A DNA stretch of 64,000 nucleotides from Prevotella sp. Rep29 (GTDB lineage Bacteria; Bacteroidota; Bacteroidia; Bacteroidales; Bacteroidaceae). Under the pieces are notes generated by a model. It was not told where the DNA came from. It did no database searches and saw only the letters and a list, made by a program, of their open reading frames with translations. Shown here piece by piece: positions 16,180 to 26,045 of the stretch (positions within the stretch are counted from its first letter, which is position 1; each line of letters opens with the position of its first letter). A program made the position numbers and the translations under genes. The stretch covers positions 124,001 to 188,000 of the forward strand of contig NZ_CP047159.1 in NCBI RefSeq assembly GCF_019551475.1, read 5' to 3'.

Positions 16180-17646
16180 TCATTTTTCTATTAGTTCCAT
16201 TAGCAGGTTTGCCATTTCCTCCTTGCTCATATTCTTGATGTCATCTTTTGTAATAGCAGGAGTGGGATTCAGGTTCAACAGCTTGGAGTTGTATTCAATC
16301 TGCTTTTCCAAAGGATATTTGGCAATGTAAAGGTCAGTGACAGACTGGCCCTGAGAGTGGGCCATACCTTCATCAATGTATGACCGCTCCACACCAGCAT
16401 GGGTAAGGTTGGTGGCAAAGGAGTGACGTGCCCAAGTTCCAGAGGGACGAACTTCCCAATGAAGCACATCTTTACAGATTTTGATGAGACGGTCTTGAAC
16501 ATTGGAGTTTTCACCTGACACACGCTTGCGAATGTCTCGTTCATGGGTGGCCCCTTCCAAAATATGGGGAAAGACGAGGGCATTTAATTTGGGAGGTGCC
16601 GCAATATCATCGAGAATGTGCTGCAAGGGTTCCGTGATGGGAATAATGACCTCGCCACCGTTTTTACTGCGTCCACGAGTTTTCTTACGGTAGAACTTGA
16701 AAGCCCTGCGTTCGGTGTCGAAGTAGTATTGAGAGTAGGTCAGCTGGGCCACATCTACCAGATTGAAGCCGTTGCCCAGATATTGAACAAGGAAAAGTCC
16801 CAAAGCGTAATGAGCACGCTCTGCATACCCTTTTTTCCAAGTATCGGGGTAGTTCTTATTAACAAACACTTGATAAAGTTCTGTCATTCGGGCAATATCA
16901 AGATATTCGTCCTTGCGCGATGCTGGAGCTGGTATTGACACCTTCCCTTTCTTCGCATTGGAGAATGGATATTCCGTCTGCAGCAGGTAGCCACGGCGGC
17001 GACACTCATTCCATACTGCACGACATTGGCGCATGTTGATTCCGCGAGTAGTGCTTTTGACGGGCTTCAACTTCTTACCATCAGGGCCAATAGCACCATT
17101 TATCATTCCATCCTCCCATTTCTTTATGTGCTCTATACTGACCTCAAATCCCTTGATATCTTCCTTCCAAAGAAATCTCTTAAAGGAATTCAAGGCTGTT
17201 TCGTATGGCTCGGCAGTAGTATATCTGGCACCATTGTTTTCTGTACGTAGATTGTGGATTATTTCTTCCCAGATACCGATGAACGACTCCTTCGTTTCCC
17301 TTGTGACCTTGCCCTCGACCACCATACGCACGGCATCAAGTGTCAGCTCATGACCAGGATTGAGGTTAATTAGCATTGTCTTATACTTGTCCACAATGTC
17401 CAATAACCGCTTCTTCTCCTCGTACTTGGGCGACTTGCTCTTCTGTACGTTGCAGATTTCCGAGAACTCCTGTTTGCTATAACTACCACCTATCGGATAG
17501 TAGTACGAACGGCGGTCGATGGTGAATCGAGCCTTCACAGGGTATTCTGTTACATCTTTGCGATTGCTACGGATGTCAAGAACGATTGCCATTGTACACT
17601 GACGTTCTTTGAAACCCGTCAGCGAGGTCGTGAGTTTCTTTGCCAT
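16180..17646 (-). CDS. int: Tyrosine-type site-specific integrase, element 1
   Basis: 488 residues from the ATG at 17646 (MAKKLTTSLTGF). The frame is open to 17886, but the extra part contains GCGAAAAC repeats that look like integrase arm sites, and the shorter form matches the 482-residue integrase of element 2. A SAM-like core-binding domain is followed by a catalytic domain that ends with ARHSFATNLTHAGVERSYIDEGMAHSQGQSVTDLYI, containing the R-H-x-x-H/W and tyrosine of this family. The order of the C-terminal motifs fits integrases of Bacteroidetes ICEs and mobilizable elements. It lies beside the att repeat at 17925. Confidence 0.9.
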   Translation of the reverse strand: MAKKLTTSLTGFKERQCTMAIVLDIRSNRKDVTEYPVKARFTIDRRSYYYPIGGSYSKQEFSEICNVQKSKSPKYEEKKRLLDIVDKYKTMLINLNPGHELTLDAVRMVVEGKVTRETKESFIGIWEEIIHNLRTENNGARYTTAEPYETALNSFKRFLWKEDIKGFEVSIEHIKKWEDGMINGAIGPDGKKLKPVKSTTRGINMRQCRAVWNECRRRGYLLQTEYPFSNAKKGKVSIPAPASRKDEYLDIARMTELYQVFVNKNYPDTWKKGYAERAHYALGLFLVQYLGNGFNLVDVAQLTYSQYYFDTERRAFKFYRKKTRGRSKNGGEVIIPITEPLQHILDDIAAPPKLNALVFPHILEGATHERDIRKRVSGENSNVQDRLIKICKDVLHWEVRPSGTWARHSFATNLTHAGVERSYIDEGMAHSQGQSVTDLYIAKYPLEKQIEYNSKLLNLNPTPAITKDDIKNMSKEEMANLLMELIEK

Positions 17647-17663
17647 AGTTCTTCTTGTTTTTG

Positions 17664-17812
17664 TTTTCGCGAAAACATTCAGCCTTGCAGAACCATAGTC
17701 TGCCGCCGTGAAATCGCCAAAATCTTGTTCATTTTCTTGCAATTTTCTGAAACCTCCAGACTCGAATCTGATGTCCTCTCGCAAAATTTTCGCGAAAACG
17801 ATGCGAAAACAA
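17664..17812. repeat. GCGAAAAC arm-type repeats near the element 1 integrase
   Basis: TTTTCGCGAAAAC occurs at 17664-17677 and 17787-17801, followed by GATGCGAAAACAA to 17812. They lie between the integrase start and the att repeat, where accessory integrase-binding sites are expected. The motif differs from the one at the ends of element 2. Confidence 0.5.
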
Positions 17813-17924
17813 TCGGGTTGAGTTAAGGGGTTTTTTAACGTTTCGTTTGATGGTGCAAATTTAGTAAATATCTGTGTATCAGCCAAATTTCAAACAAAGA
17901 AAATTTCATAAAATTGTATTCTCT

Positions 17925-17984
17925 CAGACTCATAATCTGGAGGTCCCAGGTTCAAGCCCTGGCTGGTCCACACTGAAAATCAAG
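17925..17984 (+). repeat. att direct repeat, left copy (3' half of tRNA-Met)
   Basis: Sixty bases identical to 52206-52265. They contain the anticodon loop CTCATAA (anticodon CAT), a T-arm CCAGG-TTCAAGC-CCTGG and the acceptor 3' strand, plus about 14 bp beyond the tRNA end. No 5' half precedes it, so this is not a functional tRNA gene but an attachment-site scar. It marks the junction of elements 1 and 2. Confidence 0.88.
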
Positions 17985-18020
17985 GAGTTACATCAAAAAT
18001 GTGGCCCCTTTTTCTTTGTT

Positions 18021-18129
18021 TTGCGAACAATTTGCGAACAAAATTGCATTTCGCGAACACCAATATAATCTTTCTGCAATAATTGATTCTCTCATTTTGT
18101 TCGCAAATCTCATTATTTTTGTTCGCAAA
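18021..18129. repeat. Left-end arm repeats of element 2 (TTGCGAACAA)
   Basis: TTGCGAACAA, TTTGCGAACAAA and CGCGAACAC lie in direct order at 18021-18060, and two inverted copies (TTTGTTCGCAAA and TTTTTGTTCGCAAA) lie at 18096-18129. The first two copies with their spacer are identical to 52049-52072 at the right end. This fits binding sites for the element 2 integrase. Confidence 0.6.
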
Positions 18130-18199
18130 CCATTTTCGGCATATTATTCAGTAATATCAGTAATACGAGTAAGCTTTCTGATGAAACGCTCAATTATCC

Positions 18200-18860
18200 T
18201 TTTACAGCAACCCAGCGTCTACCCTTGTCAGGCCCATCGTGACGGATAAAGCCTTTGGTATGCAAAACGCTTAGCCGCGGCAGATGGTCCTTGCATCAAC
18301 TTTGAAATGCCATGCAAGTGAAGCTGATGTTTCTAGGACATTTTCTAGGACACTATCTAGGACATTCATTTGTTCTGTCTCTATCAGCCGATTAAAATAA
18401 TCTTCTGCCTTTCATTGAGTTGGGCTGCATTTCAACCTCCGACATAATCTCCGACATCACCTCCGACATTTGCCATCTGCTCAAACTTCGTCCGCTATAT
18501 AGTCACCTGTATTGCTGCTTTCTTCAAATATACGTTGTAGTTCTTCCTTCGGAGTCAGCACCTTTGCCAAATCGCCAATTGCGATTGGCGATTTAGGTTC
18601 TATGACATTCCATGCCCCATAGAACAAGCGCATGTTTTTGGGGCTAGACTCGCCGAAGCCCCTTACCCAGAGAACTCCTGCCTTAACCGTTAGCTAATAC
18701 TCTTCAAAGCGCCAGATTTCCCATTTTGGGTTACGGGTGTTCTCGGATATATACCTTCCCACACCATAATACAAGGCTAACTATTCTTGATTGACCCTTT
18801 AGACGGCCCGTGATTAACTCTGCAAAATAGCCTTTTGGGTGATGTTATCAACCGCCACCA
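18200..18860 (-). pseudogene. Decayed gene remnant, possibly an AlbA_2/HATPase-type ATP-binding protein
   Basis: No intact frame, but the reverse strand keeps recognisable protein segments in shifting frames: VGRYISENTRNPKWEIWRFEE near 18720-18780, LAKVLTPKEELQRIFEESS near 18520-18580, then MSEVMSEIMSEVE near 18440-18470 and NVLDSVLENVLETSA near 18320-18370. The repeated MSEV/VLENV stretches are typical linkers in C-terminal parts of divergent AAA-4/AlbA_2-type regulators. Several stops interrupt the frame. A perfect inverted repeat (AAATCGCCAAT/ATTGGCGATTT) lies near 18573-18598. The whole 884-bp gap 17985-18868 contains only this remnant and the arm repeats. Confidence 0.45.
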
Positions 18861-18868
18861 ATTGTTCT

Positions 18869-19705
18869 TTATTTTTCATTATTAATATATCCCTCTTGGT
18901 CATATCCACGGTGGTGTTTGTTGATCATATCTATGAGAGACTGCAAATAGGGAATATCACACTGAAGTGTATGATACTTGTCATATTGTTCGTTGTACCG
19001 AGTTAATGATCCTTTGGATAACCGTTGTTCAATATCTGATGGGATAAGATATATGGAGCGATCATCAAGATGTTTATGGAATTCCGTTAAGAAGATGTGG
19101 ATTCCTGCCAAATCAAAGTCACCAAAGTGAACGTATTTGTTTGGAATAGTTAGAAGCCAATTACGCAAATCAGTTGATTGGGGATAGCGGGATGCAAAAA
19201 GAAGTTGTTTATCTCCTAACAAAGACTCAAACATCTTCCTTTGCTGACGAATCATACGGAAGTTCTCCATATTCTCAATTCCCACCACGACAATATCCTC
19301 TGGAATAACAAAATGTTTCCAATTGTCGATAAACACAAAACTTCCTTCAGGAGGATTAACCACAAACGGTTCGCCATTTAGCGAACACTCAATAGACTTA
19401 TAACTATTGATAGGGAATCCTAGACAAGAGCGAATCGTCAAAAGTTTAGAATTCCCTGTTTCTGCAGCTATTGAAGAACGAGAATCCGAAACGGTAACAT
19501 CAAGCATTCGATAATTCTCATCTTTGTCAATGAGGTATCTTTTAAGTGCCTCAATATCACGGGCACGATATGACTTCCGAGAGCCACGAGTCGTCACCAA
19601 CAGCAACCCTTCTGCCATCAGTTCATCAAGCAACTTGCTGCTTAACTTTGAACTTGCAATCTGCTCGCCAGAAATCAATGCCTGTATGGATGCACTTATT
19701 GCCAT
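18869..19705 (-). CDS. jetD: Wadjet protein JetD (TOPRIM nuclease subunit)
   Basis: 278 residues. A short winged-helix N-terminus is followed by the TOPRIM signature: VVVGIENMENFRM (catalytic Glu) and YVHFGDFDLAGIHIF (D-x-D). This is the DUF2220-type nuclease that cuts plasmid DNA trapped by the JetABC condensin complex. It starts 3 nt before the end of jetC on the same strand. Shorter than the JetD of type I Wadjet, as is usual for the compact types. Last gene of the jet operon. Confidence 0.88.
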   Translation of the reverse strand: MAISASIQALISGEQIASSKLSSKLLDELMAEGLLLVTTRGSRKSYRARDIEALKRYLIDKDENYRMLDVTVSDSRSSIAAETGNSKLLTIRSCLGFPINSYKSIECSLNGEPFVVNPPEGSFVFIDNWKHFVIPEDIVVVGIENMENFRMIRQQRKMFESLLGDKQLLFASRYPQSTDLRNWLLTIPNKYVHFGDFDLAGIHIFLTEFHKHLDDRSIYLIPSDIEQRLSKGSLTRYNEQYDKYHTLQCDIPYLQSLIDMINKHHRGYDQEGYINNEK

Positions 19706-19707
19706 AA

Positions 19708-22700
19708 TTATTTTGTCCGTTTCAAAAGTTTGTCCACTCTTGTCTTCACGCCATGTTTACTGAGTAAATAGGTGTATTTGTAATCGTATGGATTATAAGA
19801 TGTGGGTGAACTGTTGATGAGATAGATATTTCGAGAATTGGCAAACTGTAGGATACCCTTGATATTGTTGGGATGCAGTCGTCCTATCTCGTCCATCATG
19901 CAATGTACGATGAAATTACCACTTTTCCTTTCCGCTTTCTTCTTAAACACATTGATGAGCATGATGTTCACCATTGCTTTTACCAGGATATCCGTACCAT
20001 CAGACCCCACATTATTGATACGCTCCACCCAATTGGTGTCGTTGTCGTTTTCTTTCACACGGAACTGCAATCGGAAGGCATCGCCAAGTGATACCGTTGG
20101 TCGGCTTTGCTCATCTTGCAATTGATGAGAGAGGCTCTTCAGATAATCTACGACCTTGCGATTCACCTCGTCGCGATTGTCGCTGGAGAAAAGGTTAAGT
20201 TCGCCTATCGACAGGGCATTTTCCACGGTATAGTTATGAATGGACATGAGCAACTGCATGAGTCGGTCTGACGACTCATTCGCCCGAAGTTCAATGCTCT
20301 TGATAACTCCTGCGAAGTTCTTTTCCACAAAATCCCTGTTGATATCCAGTATCACGCTGTCCACATCCGACCTGCGTTTCATCAGTGTGCCAATCTCCGT
20401 AGAGATGCGCCCCAGGATATCCTTGTAATGCTCGCTGGTACGACGACGGAACTCTTCAATCTTATTATTATCCATGAAGTCTTGTAGGTTGGCGGCTATC
20501 TCGAGATAGTCTTTGTCCGTCACAGGCATGGTATTGAAGTGGAAGGCATTCTGAGGCTTGAAGTTGCGATTGAAGTTGATGACGATGTCTTTTAATCGGT
20601 CCAATGTCTCCCGCTTCTGGTTCACCGTTCCACGAAGCTGACTGATCAGCTGCTGACAATCCTGTTGGGACTCCATCGGCTTGTCATCAGAGAGGAAAGC
20701 ATCGGGCACCAAATGTTCGTTTTCTACTACCTGATGATACAGGTTCAATCCCTCGCGACGATGATTCAAATCTTTGATGACTTGTTTCTGACACTCCTCC
20801 TGTTCTTGCCGTTTCTTTTCGATGCGTGTACGTTTGTCCTCATATCGCTGACGCATCATGGCGAGTTGCTGATTAATGTCGTTGATGCACTTTTTTATCT
20901 CAGGTTCCTTCGCAAACAGGTTCTGCTCTGCATCGCGGTATCTGATGACCGTGGGGCGCTCATCGTCTATCTGCGCCAGCAGTTTCTTAAGCATCTCCAA
21001 TGCTTTGCGGTATTGCTCCAACAGGTTAACGTCAACGCCTTTTCCGGACAGTTCTGCTTTCTGTTGTTCGTCAAGCTGAGCTTTCTGACTGACAAACTCC
21101 TGATTGCGAAGAGAGGCCTCCGCCTTTTGAGACTCCTTGAACACCCGCAATTCCTCATCGAGCATTTTTGAAGATTTGTTAAAGGCATTATCCAAACTGT
21201 TGAGTTCCTTTTTATTTTGGGCCTCTTTCTTTTCACGGACATCCTTCTCTGCCTGTACTTTCAACAAGGCATCGTTAAAGGCACGTTCGCGAACCTCTTT
21301 TTCCTTTGCAACCATTTCCTGCTCTTCCATCTCCAACTGATGCTGCTGGTTCTGCAGGTTCTGTCGTTTTGTGGGAATCTGCTCTTCTTCCACTTTTAGG
21401 CGAGAGTATTCCTGACGAAGCGGTTTAAGCAGATCACCATATTTCTTACCAAGTTTTGATATATCTTCCTGCAAGGTGATAGGCAATTGTGTGAGTTGTC
21501 TGTTCAACTGCTGTACCTTCTCTTCCAGTGTTTCTTTCTCAGCACGAAAATCATCGGGCGTACGATGTACGGCATCAATATTATCCAAGTTGAGCTTGAT
21601 GCCAAACAGACTGTCGGATGCCGCTCCGAGTTGAGGCTCCAGTCCCCCTGCATATAGAATCCGTTCTTCGTCCACCACCTTGCCGATTGTCTCTTCCCAT
21701 CCATCGGCATTCTCGGTAAGCCACTGATACAACGAGCCGTCCAGATGGGATAACAGTTCATAAATCTTGGCTATCTGTTCTTCGTGTTGAACGCGGCTGG
21801 CTTCGAGCCGTTCCTGTTCACGCTGAGAGGCTTGTTTAAGCTCAGCCTCTTTCATCTCAAACTCAGCAGTCAGTTGGGAAATCTGGCTCTTGATAGCTGT
21901 CTGTTGAGCGGTGTTCTCCTTTTCTGCTACCTCCAACTGCCGTAGCTGCTCCAGTACCTGCTTCGTTTTTTCAGCCTTAGGATGCCACTGTCGCAGTTCT
22001 TTCACGGCATTGTCTGCCCTATTTTGCTCTGCCAGCAGCATCTGCAAGCGCTCGTCCGACTCATGACGCCTACTGTTGAACGCATCCATCACGGCATTTC
22101 TGTTCTTTGTGCGCTCATCCTCCAAACGTTTCCGCTTTTTCTGCAGGGCATCCTGCTTTTGATAGTATGCCTCCTTTTGAGCATTTTCAAATGCCATACG
22201 GGCATTCTCAAGTTTGCCCCTGGCGATATTATACTTTTCTTCTATCGATGCATGTGTTTTCAACAGGTCATCCAGCAGTATCTGCTTGTCAGCAGCTTCG
22301 CTCTTAATGGCATCCTCACGGGCGGCCAAAGCCAGTTTTTCCTCGATATGCAAGGTCTCGAAATCTTTCCGTGCCTGCGCTATCTCCTTCAGTTTTTCTT
22401 TCTTGCCGCCCAACGTTTGATTGAGTTTGTCTTTTTCTCCGTCATAGTCTGCCGTCAGTTCTTTCTCACGATTTCGCTCCTTTTCGATATTCATTTTCAA
22501 CTCTGTAGCCTCTGCCTCCAATAGCGGAATCTTCTGTTCACTCTCTGCTACAGCATGATTCAGCATGCGCCACACATCTAATAATTGCTGGTCGAGTGCC
22601 ACAATTCGTCTGCCTTGTTCAGCAATCTTCAATGCTTGCTGACGTACAGGGTAGTTACCATCACGCGTCTGCCTGAACCAACAGTCTATTTCGTCATATT

Positions 22701-23358
22701 CCCGTTCAAAGTCGGTCACCAGTCGTCTGTAGGTCTGCAGGTCGATGGGTAAGTCCTCGTCTGCCATTGATTGTATGATGGTGTTCTTCACGAAGTCAGC
22801 ATCCAGTTTGGTATTCAGAAAGACGTTCTGAATGCTTCGCGGAATGTTCTGATAGTGGGCACTCTGCACTAAGGCATAGCGAACGTATTTGTGATCGTGG
22901 GTATTGCCAAAGATAATATCCTTAAACACCACGCCAGAGTCTATCCTTGCAGATACTGACACATTTTTATCAATACGCTCACGTATCTTCACCCAGTCAC
23001 TCAATACCTGCTTATCTTGGTCAACTATCCAATCGCGCTGATAAGGAGCATCGATAAACCGCCATGAAGCTCGTCCCTGATAACGACTCACCAGTATGGT
23101 ATAGGCCCCATTGTCGCGCATCACCTCATAAAGGATGTACGAGTTTGACTGACGGAAATAGAACTCGTCAAATGACTTCTGAGCCTGCTGTATGCCCAGA
23201 CGATGCTTGTCTGCGTTGTAGAAGAACAACAGTGCTCGTAAAACCGTACTCTTGCCCACACCCTGAGTACCAGTAAAATGCACATTGCCATCAACTGAAA
23301 TCTCAGCGTATGGTATATTAGCGCTATTGACAAATATGATTTTATTCAGGTATTTCAT
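19708..23358 (-). CDS. jetC: Wadjet protein JetC (SMC/MukB-like ATPase)
   Basis: 1216 residues. Walker A FTGTQGVGKSTVLRALLFF at residues 29-47. Two long coiled-coil arms from about 230 to 1000, with a hinge-like region near 530-640, are followed by the C-terminal head with SLGDAFRLQFRVKEND, VGSDGTDILVKAMVNIMLINVF and the Walker B FIVHCMMDEIGRLHPNNIK. JetC loops and extrudes circular DNA so that JetD can cleave it, giving protection against plasmids. It overlaps jetB by 17 nt. Confidence 0.93.
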   Translation of the reverse strand: MKYLNKIIFVNSANIPYAEISVDGNVHFTGTQGVGKSTVLRALLFFYNADKHRLGIQQAQKSFDEFYFRQSNSYILYEVMRDNGAYTILVSRYQGRASWRFIDAPYQRDWIVDQDKQVLSDWVKIRERIDKNVSVSARIDSGVVFKDIIFGNTHDHKYVRYALVQSAHYQNIPRSIQNVFLNTKLDADFVKNTIIQSMADEDLPIDLQTYRRLVTDFEREYDEIDCWFRQTRDGNYPVRQQALKIAEQGRRIVALDQQLLDVWRMLNHAVAESEQKIPLLEAEATELKMNIEKERNREKELTADYDGEKDKLNQTLGGKKEKLKEIAQARKDFETLHIEEKLALAAREDAIKSEAADKQILLDDLLKTHASIEEKYNIARGKLENARMAFENAQKEAYYQKQDALQKKRKRLEDERTKNRNAVMDAFNSRRHESDERLQMLLAEQNRADNAVKELRQWHPKAEKTKQVLEQLRQLEVAEKENTAQQTAIKSQISQLTAEFEMKEAELKQASQREQERLEASRVQHEEQIAKIYELLSHLDGSLYQWLTENADGWEETIGKVVDEERILYAGGLEPQLGAASDSLFGIKLNLDNIDAVHRTPDDFRAEKETLEEKVQQLNRQLTQLPITLQEDISKLGKKYGDLLKPLRQEYSRLKVEEEQIPTKRQNLQNQQHQLEMEEQEMVAKEKEVRERAFNDALLKVQAEKDVREKKEAQNKKELNSLDNAFNKSSKMLDEELRVFKESQKAEASLRNQEFVSQKAQLDEQQKAELSGKGVDVNLLEQYRKALEMLKKLLAQIDDERPTVIRYRDAEQNLFAKEPEIKKCINDINQQLAMMRQRYEDKRTRIEKKRQEQEECQKQVIKDLNHRREGLNLYHQVVENEHLVPDAFLSDDKPMESQQDCQQLISQLRGTVNQKRETLDRLKDIVINFNRNFKPQNAFHFNTMPVTDKDYLEIAANLQDFMDNNKIEEFRRRTSEHYKDILGRISTEIGTLMKRRSDVDSVILDINRDFVEKNFAGVIKSIELRANESSDRLMQLLMSIHNYTVENALSIGELNLFSSDNRDEVNRKVVDYLKSLSHQLQDEQSRPTVSLGDAFRLQFRVKENDNDTNWVERINNVGSDGTDILVKAMVNIMLINVFKKKAERKSGNFIVHCMMDEIGRLHPNNIKGILQFANSRNIYLINSSPTSYNPYDYKYTYLLSKHGVKTRVDKLLKRTK

Positions 23359-23899
23359 CTTCGTTGGCTATTTGAATCATGTTTACCAGTTCCTCGGCAT
23401 AGTGGAAGGCCGATGTAATCTTGTAGGTCTCATCCTGTTCACTAATGCATTCGGCAAATCCCATACCCTGCATCTCTTGAAGCAGTTTGTTCACTATTTC
23501 CAAATAAGACCCCACACCATATTTCTTATAAAGGTGACCAGCCTTCTCCTTCAGTTCAATGTCCAAACTGATTTGCTCTATCAGATGGCTCTTACGAAAC
23601 TGATAGCCAGCCGTAAACGATTGGTTGTAGGTCTTCAGGAAGTCCAGATAGTCTAGCCATTTGGAAAAACTCTCCAACTTCTGTTCTATGGACTGCTTTC
23701 CCTCACCAATACGTGAGAAGTAGAAGTAGCCGTTGCCTGCCTCCAATTGCAGACCTATCTCCTTGAAGAAATCAGCATAATCGTCGAAGTTTTCCTCAAT
23801 ATCCTCATACAGATGACGGATAGAGGTATCAGAGCTGTCTACCGAAAGGAATTCTCCACGGCTCAGTCTCTCGTAAATTCGTTGAGTATTATTTCGCAT
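23342..23899 (-). CDS. jetB: Wadjet protein JetB (MukE-like kite subunit)
   Basis: 185 residues from the ATG at 23899 (MRNNTQRIYERLSRGEF), which overlaps the jetA stop by 11 nt; the longer frame to 23935 adds 12 residues inside jetA. The content is helical with winged-helix-like stretches (FFKEIGLQLEAGNGYFYF, LLQEMQGMGFAECI), as in MukE/JetB. It ends within the start of jetC. Identification rests mainly on position in the four-gene operon and on size. Confidence 0.85.
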   Translation of the reverse strand: MRNNTQRIYERLSRGEFLSVDSSDTSIRHLYEDIEENFDDYADFFKEIGLQLEAGNGYFYFSRIGEGKQSIEQKLESFSKWLDYLDFLKTYNQSFTAGYQFRKSHLIEQISLDIELKEKAGHLYKKYGVGSYLEIVNKLLQEMQGMGFAECISEQDETYKITSAFHYAEELVNMIQIANEDEIPE

Positions 23900-25088
23900 A
23901 GATAATAGGATATTCGATGTCTTGATAAGTGGCATATTTCCCTGTCATCTTACATTCGTCAGGATGCAGGATGACCAGTTGGCAAAAGAGGGCTGCGTGG
24001 TCTTCTATTTCACGTTTAGCCTTATAATCGTATCTCAGAATAAAGTCGAACAGGTTATAGCTTGACGCAGAAAAAGCATTCCATACTTCATTAGGATCGA
24101 CATCCTTCAACCGCTGAACGTGTTCCTGCAAGTCTTCGTCTGTCAGCGGTTCGGCCTCTGTCCTTGCGTTTTTTTTCAAACCATTTCGCTCGGCTATCCG
24201 TCTCAGGATGCTCACTATCTGGTCGTTCTCCCTCAGCATTTCCAAAGAGAGTCTTATTTTGCTGTATTGTCTGGATTCCATCCATAGTGGATTGCTATCT
24301 TCCAACACCTGAACCAGATTGGTATCAGTCTTGATGAGTAACTGGTCTTGCAGATATTTCAGCTTGCGTATCTTCTTATAAAGCTGGTTTTGTTGTTCAA
24401 TCTGGTTGATATAGACGATAATCTGTCTGTCTATTTCCATCAGAGCATGGTACGCCTCCACAAAGTCGTGTTTCACGTCGCTACATGTCTTTGCCATGTG
24501 TGGGTCGTTGGCCATCAGGAAGAATGCGTGCTCCGTATCCATTAGTTTCTCGCATTCGCGTATCATCGAGCGGATGCTATGGCTCTTCTCATCTAGGTTT
24601 TGCAGCTTCTTTTTCTTGATAATATAGTTGGGTTCTTGCTTATACGCATTATCCATATTGCGCTTCAAGTCAACCACATTCTTCAGCGTTCTGAATCCCG
24701 TCTTTTTTAGCAGTTGTCGCACACTATCCTGATAGCCAGCCCTACGGTTGGCATTCGTCTCCTGCAAGAAATATCCGATATGTTCCTTCAGCGTGTTGAT
24801 ACATTCCTGAACACTTAGCACACTTATTTCCTCGTTCACATTCAGTACTTCCTCAAAGAAATTGAGGTAGTCGCTTTCTATCTCTACCGTATTGCCCGCC
24901 TCCACCAGTACGCCATAATCCAGCAGTTTCTTTAGTCGTGCTTCATTTCCTCCCACCAGTTCCAAAGCCAACCCTTGTGGAAACTTCATTAGTTTCCGCT
25001 TCTCAAACATCTCACTCAGTAATCCTTGTTCTCGCGAGAGTGTCTTAGTCAGCTCCTCTATGGTTCTAAAATGTGAAAGAATCTCCAT
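23889..25088 (-). CDS. jetA: Wadjet protein JetA (MukF-like kleisin)
   Basis: 399 residues from the ATG at 25088; the upstream GTG at 25094 is less likely. Largely helical, with a winged-helix N-terminus (TLSREQGLLSEMFEKRKLM) and a central coiled coil (LMEIDRQIIVYINQIEQQNQLYKKIRKLKYLQDQL), as expected for a kleisin that bridges JetC heads. It begins the jetABCD order. The gap of 91 nt to the upstream methyltransferase-HIT gene has no clear -7 box, so the jet genes may be read through from the promoter at 27465. Confidence 0.85.
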   Translation of the reverse strand: MEILSHFRTIEELTKTLSREQGLLSEMFEKRKLMKFPQGLALELVGGNEARLKKLLDYGVLVEAGNTVEIESDYLNFFEEVLNVNEEISVLSVQECINTLKEHIGYFLQETNANRRAGYQDSVRQLLKKTGFRTLKNVVDLKRNMDNAYKQEPNYIIKKKKLQNLDEKSHSIRSMIRECEKLMDTEHAFFLMANDPHMAKTCSDVKHDFVEAYHALMEIDRQIIVYINQIEQQNQLYKKIRKLKYLQDQLLIKTDTNLVQVLEDSNPLWMESRQYSKIRLSLEMLRENDQIVSILRRIAERNGLKKNARTEAEPLTDEDLQEHVQRLKDVDPNEVWNAFSASSYNLFDFILRYDYKAKREIEDHAALFCQLVILHPDECKMTGKYATYQDIEYPIIYAK

Positions 25089-25179
25089 AAACACTTATAA
25101 CTCTATTATTTTTATCTTCGTACGTATAGCTCCATTGTTATGCTCCATCTTCGTCGCAAATCCCAAAACCACGCTTATT

Positions 25180-26043
25180 CTAATATTTCTGTTTACTTGG
25201 TATAACGCCCCTAACCCCGCCTTTTGGATTGGGCACATCGCCCTTGTATCGGGGGATAACGTGCATGTGGCAATGAAAAACAGACTGGCCAGCAGCTTCA
25301 TTGATATTGATGCCAACATTATATCCATCTGGATGGAAACGCTCGTCAATCTTCTTCATGACATATTCTTGTACCACATTCATTGCCTCTTTTTCGTGGT
25401 TTGTTAAATCGCGATAAGATGCAACGTGGCGTTTTGGTATAATCAAAGCATGCCCAGGAGAGACAGGATAGCCGTCATAGAATGCAACACAAGTGGCCGT
25501 CTCGCAGATGATTTCCACCCGACGGGAAAGACGGCAAAATGGGCATTTCTCGCCTTCCACGCGCGGCAGCTTGTTGAAATGGTTATATTGGTAGAGTTCG
25601 TAGCTCTTGTTGGCAACGAGGCTCTTGTACGGCAATTTCACATTACATTGGTATGTGTATTGCTTGTGGATGGCATGGAGCCGGAAGCCCTCTTCTTCAA
25701 GGTCGCGGCGTACGGCAAAATAGGCCGTTCCTTTAGGTGAAAGCAAGTTAGTGACATTCATCAGCACCTCGGCTTGGGCGTAGGGTTCCAAGACGTTCAG
25801 CACATAGTTGCAGAAGATGGTGTCGAATTTGCCCTCGGGGAAGTCCGGGCGGTAGTAGTAATCGTAGCCGATGATGTCGAAGCCCTGCTTCCTAAGCTCG
25901 TCTGTATCGAAACCGAAACCGCATCCGAAATCGAGAATCTTGCCCTTCAGCAGTTTGTGCTGCATGAGGTATCGCGTCGGCACAGAAAAATCCGTGCGCT
26001 TGATCGCTGTGAGGTAGGGATGGTTTATTTTCTCTGGTTCCAT
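25180..26043 (-). CDS. SAM-dependent methyltransferase fused to a HIT-family hydrolase
   Basis: 287 residues from the ATG at 26043 (MEPEKINHPYLTAIKR), 2 nt past the HNH gene; the frame to 26169 overlaps that gene. Residues 1-150 are a class I methyltransferase with motif I ILDFGCGFGFDTDEL and FDTIFCNYVLNVLEP. Residues 175-287 are a HIT domain: KCPFCRL (Zn-type CxxC), GYPVSPGHALIIPKRH and the triad QSVFHCHMHVIPRY. HIT enzymes hydrolyse nucleotidyl bonds on alpha-phosphates. The fusion partners a HNH nuclease and an Xre regulator here, and I infer a joint defence or nucleic-acid modification role. The substrate is unknown. Confidence 0.85.
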   Translation of the reverse strand: MEPEKINHPYLTAIKRTDFSVPTRYLMQHKLLKGKILDFGCGFGFDTDELRKQGFDIIGYDYYYRPDFPEGKFDTIFCNYVLNVLEPYAQAEVLMNVTNLLSPKGTAYFAVRRDLEEEGFRLHAIHKQYTYQCNVKLPYKSLVANKSYELYQYNHFNKLPRVEGEKCPFCRLSRRVEIICETATCVAFYDGYPVSPGHALIIPKRHVASYRDLTNHEKEAMNVVQEYVMKKIDERFHPDGYNVGININEAAGQSVFHCHMHVIPRYKGDVPNPKGGVRGVIPSKQKY

Positions 26044-26045
26044 AG

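Noticed and set aside
15968..16183. A 71-residue reverse ORF after the integrase
   Set aside because: No homology that I recognise, it contains the hairpin at 16149-16169, and its start and spacing are poor.
17925..17984. A functional tRNA-Met gene
   Set aside because: Only the 3' half is present, at both copies; the upstream sequence cannot form the D-arm or acceptor 5' strand.
20665..22524. Several forward ORFs of 60-180 residues
   Set aside because: They are antisense to the coiled-coil region of jetC, where repetitive codons keep opposite frames open.
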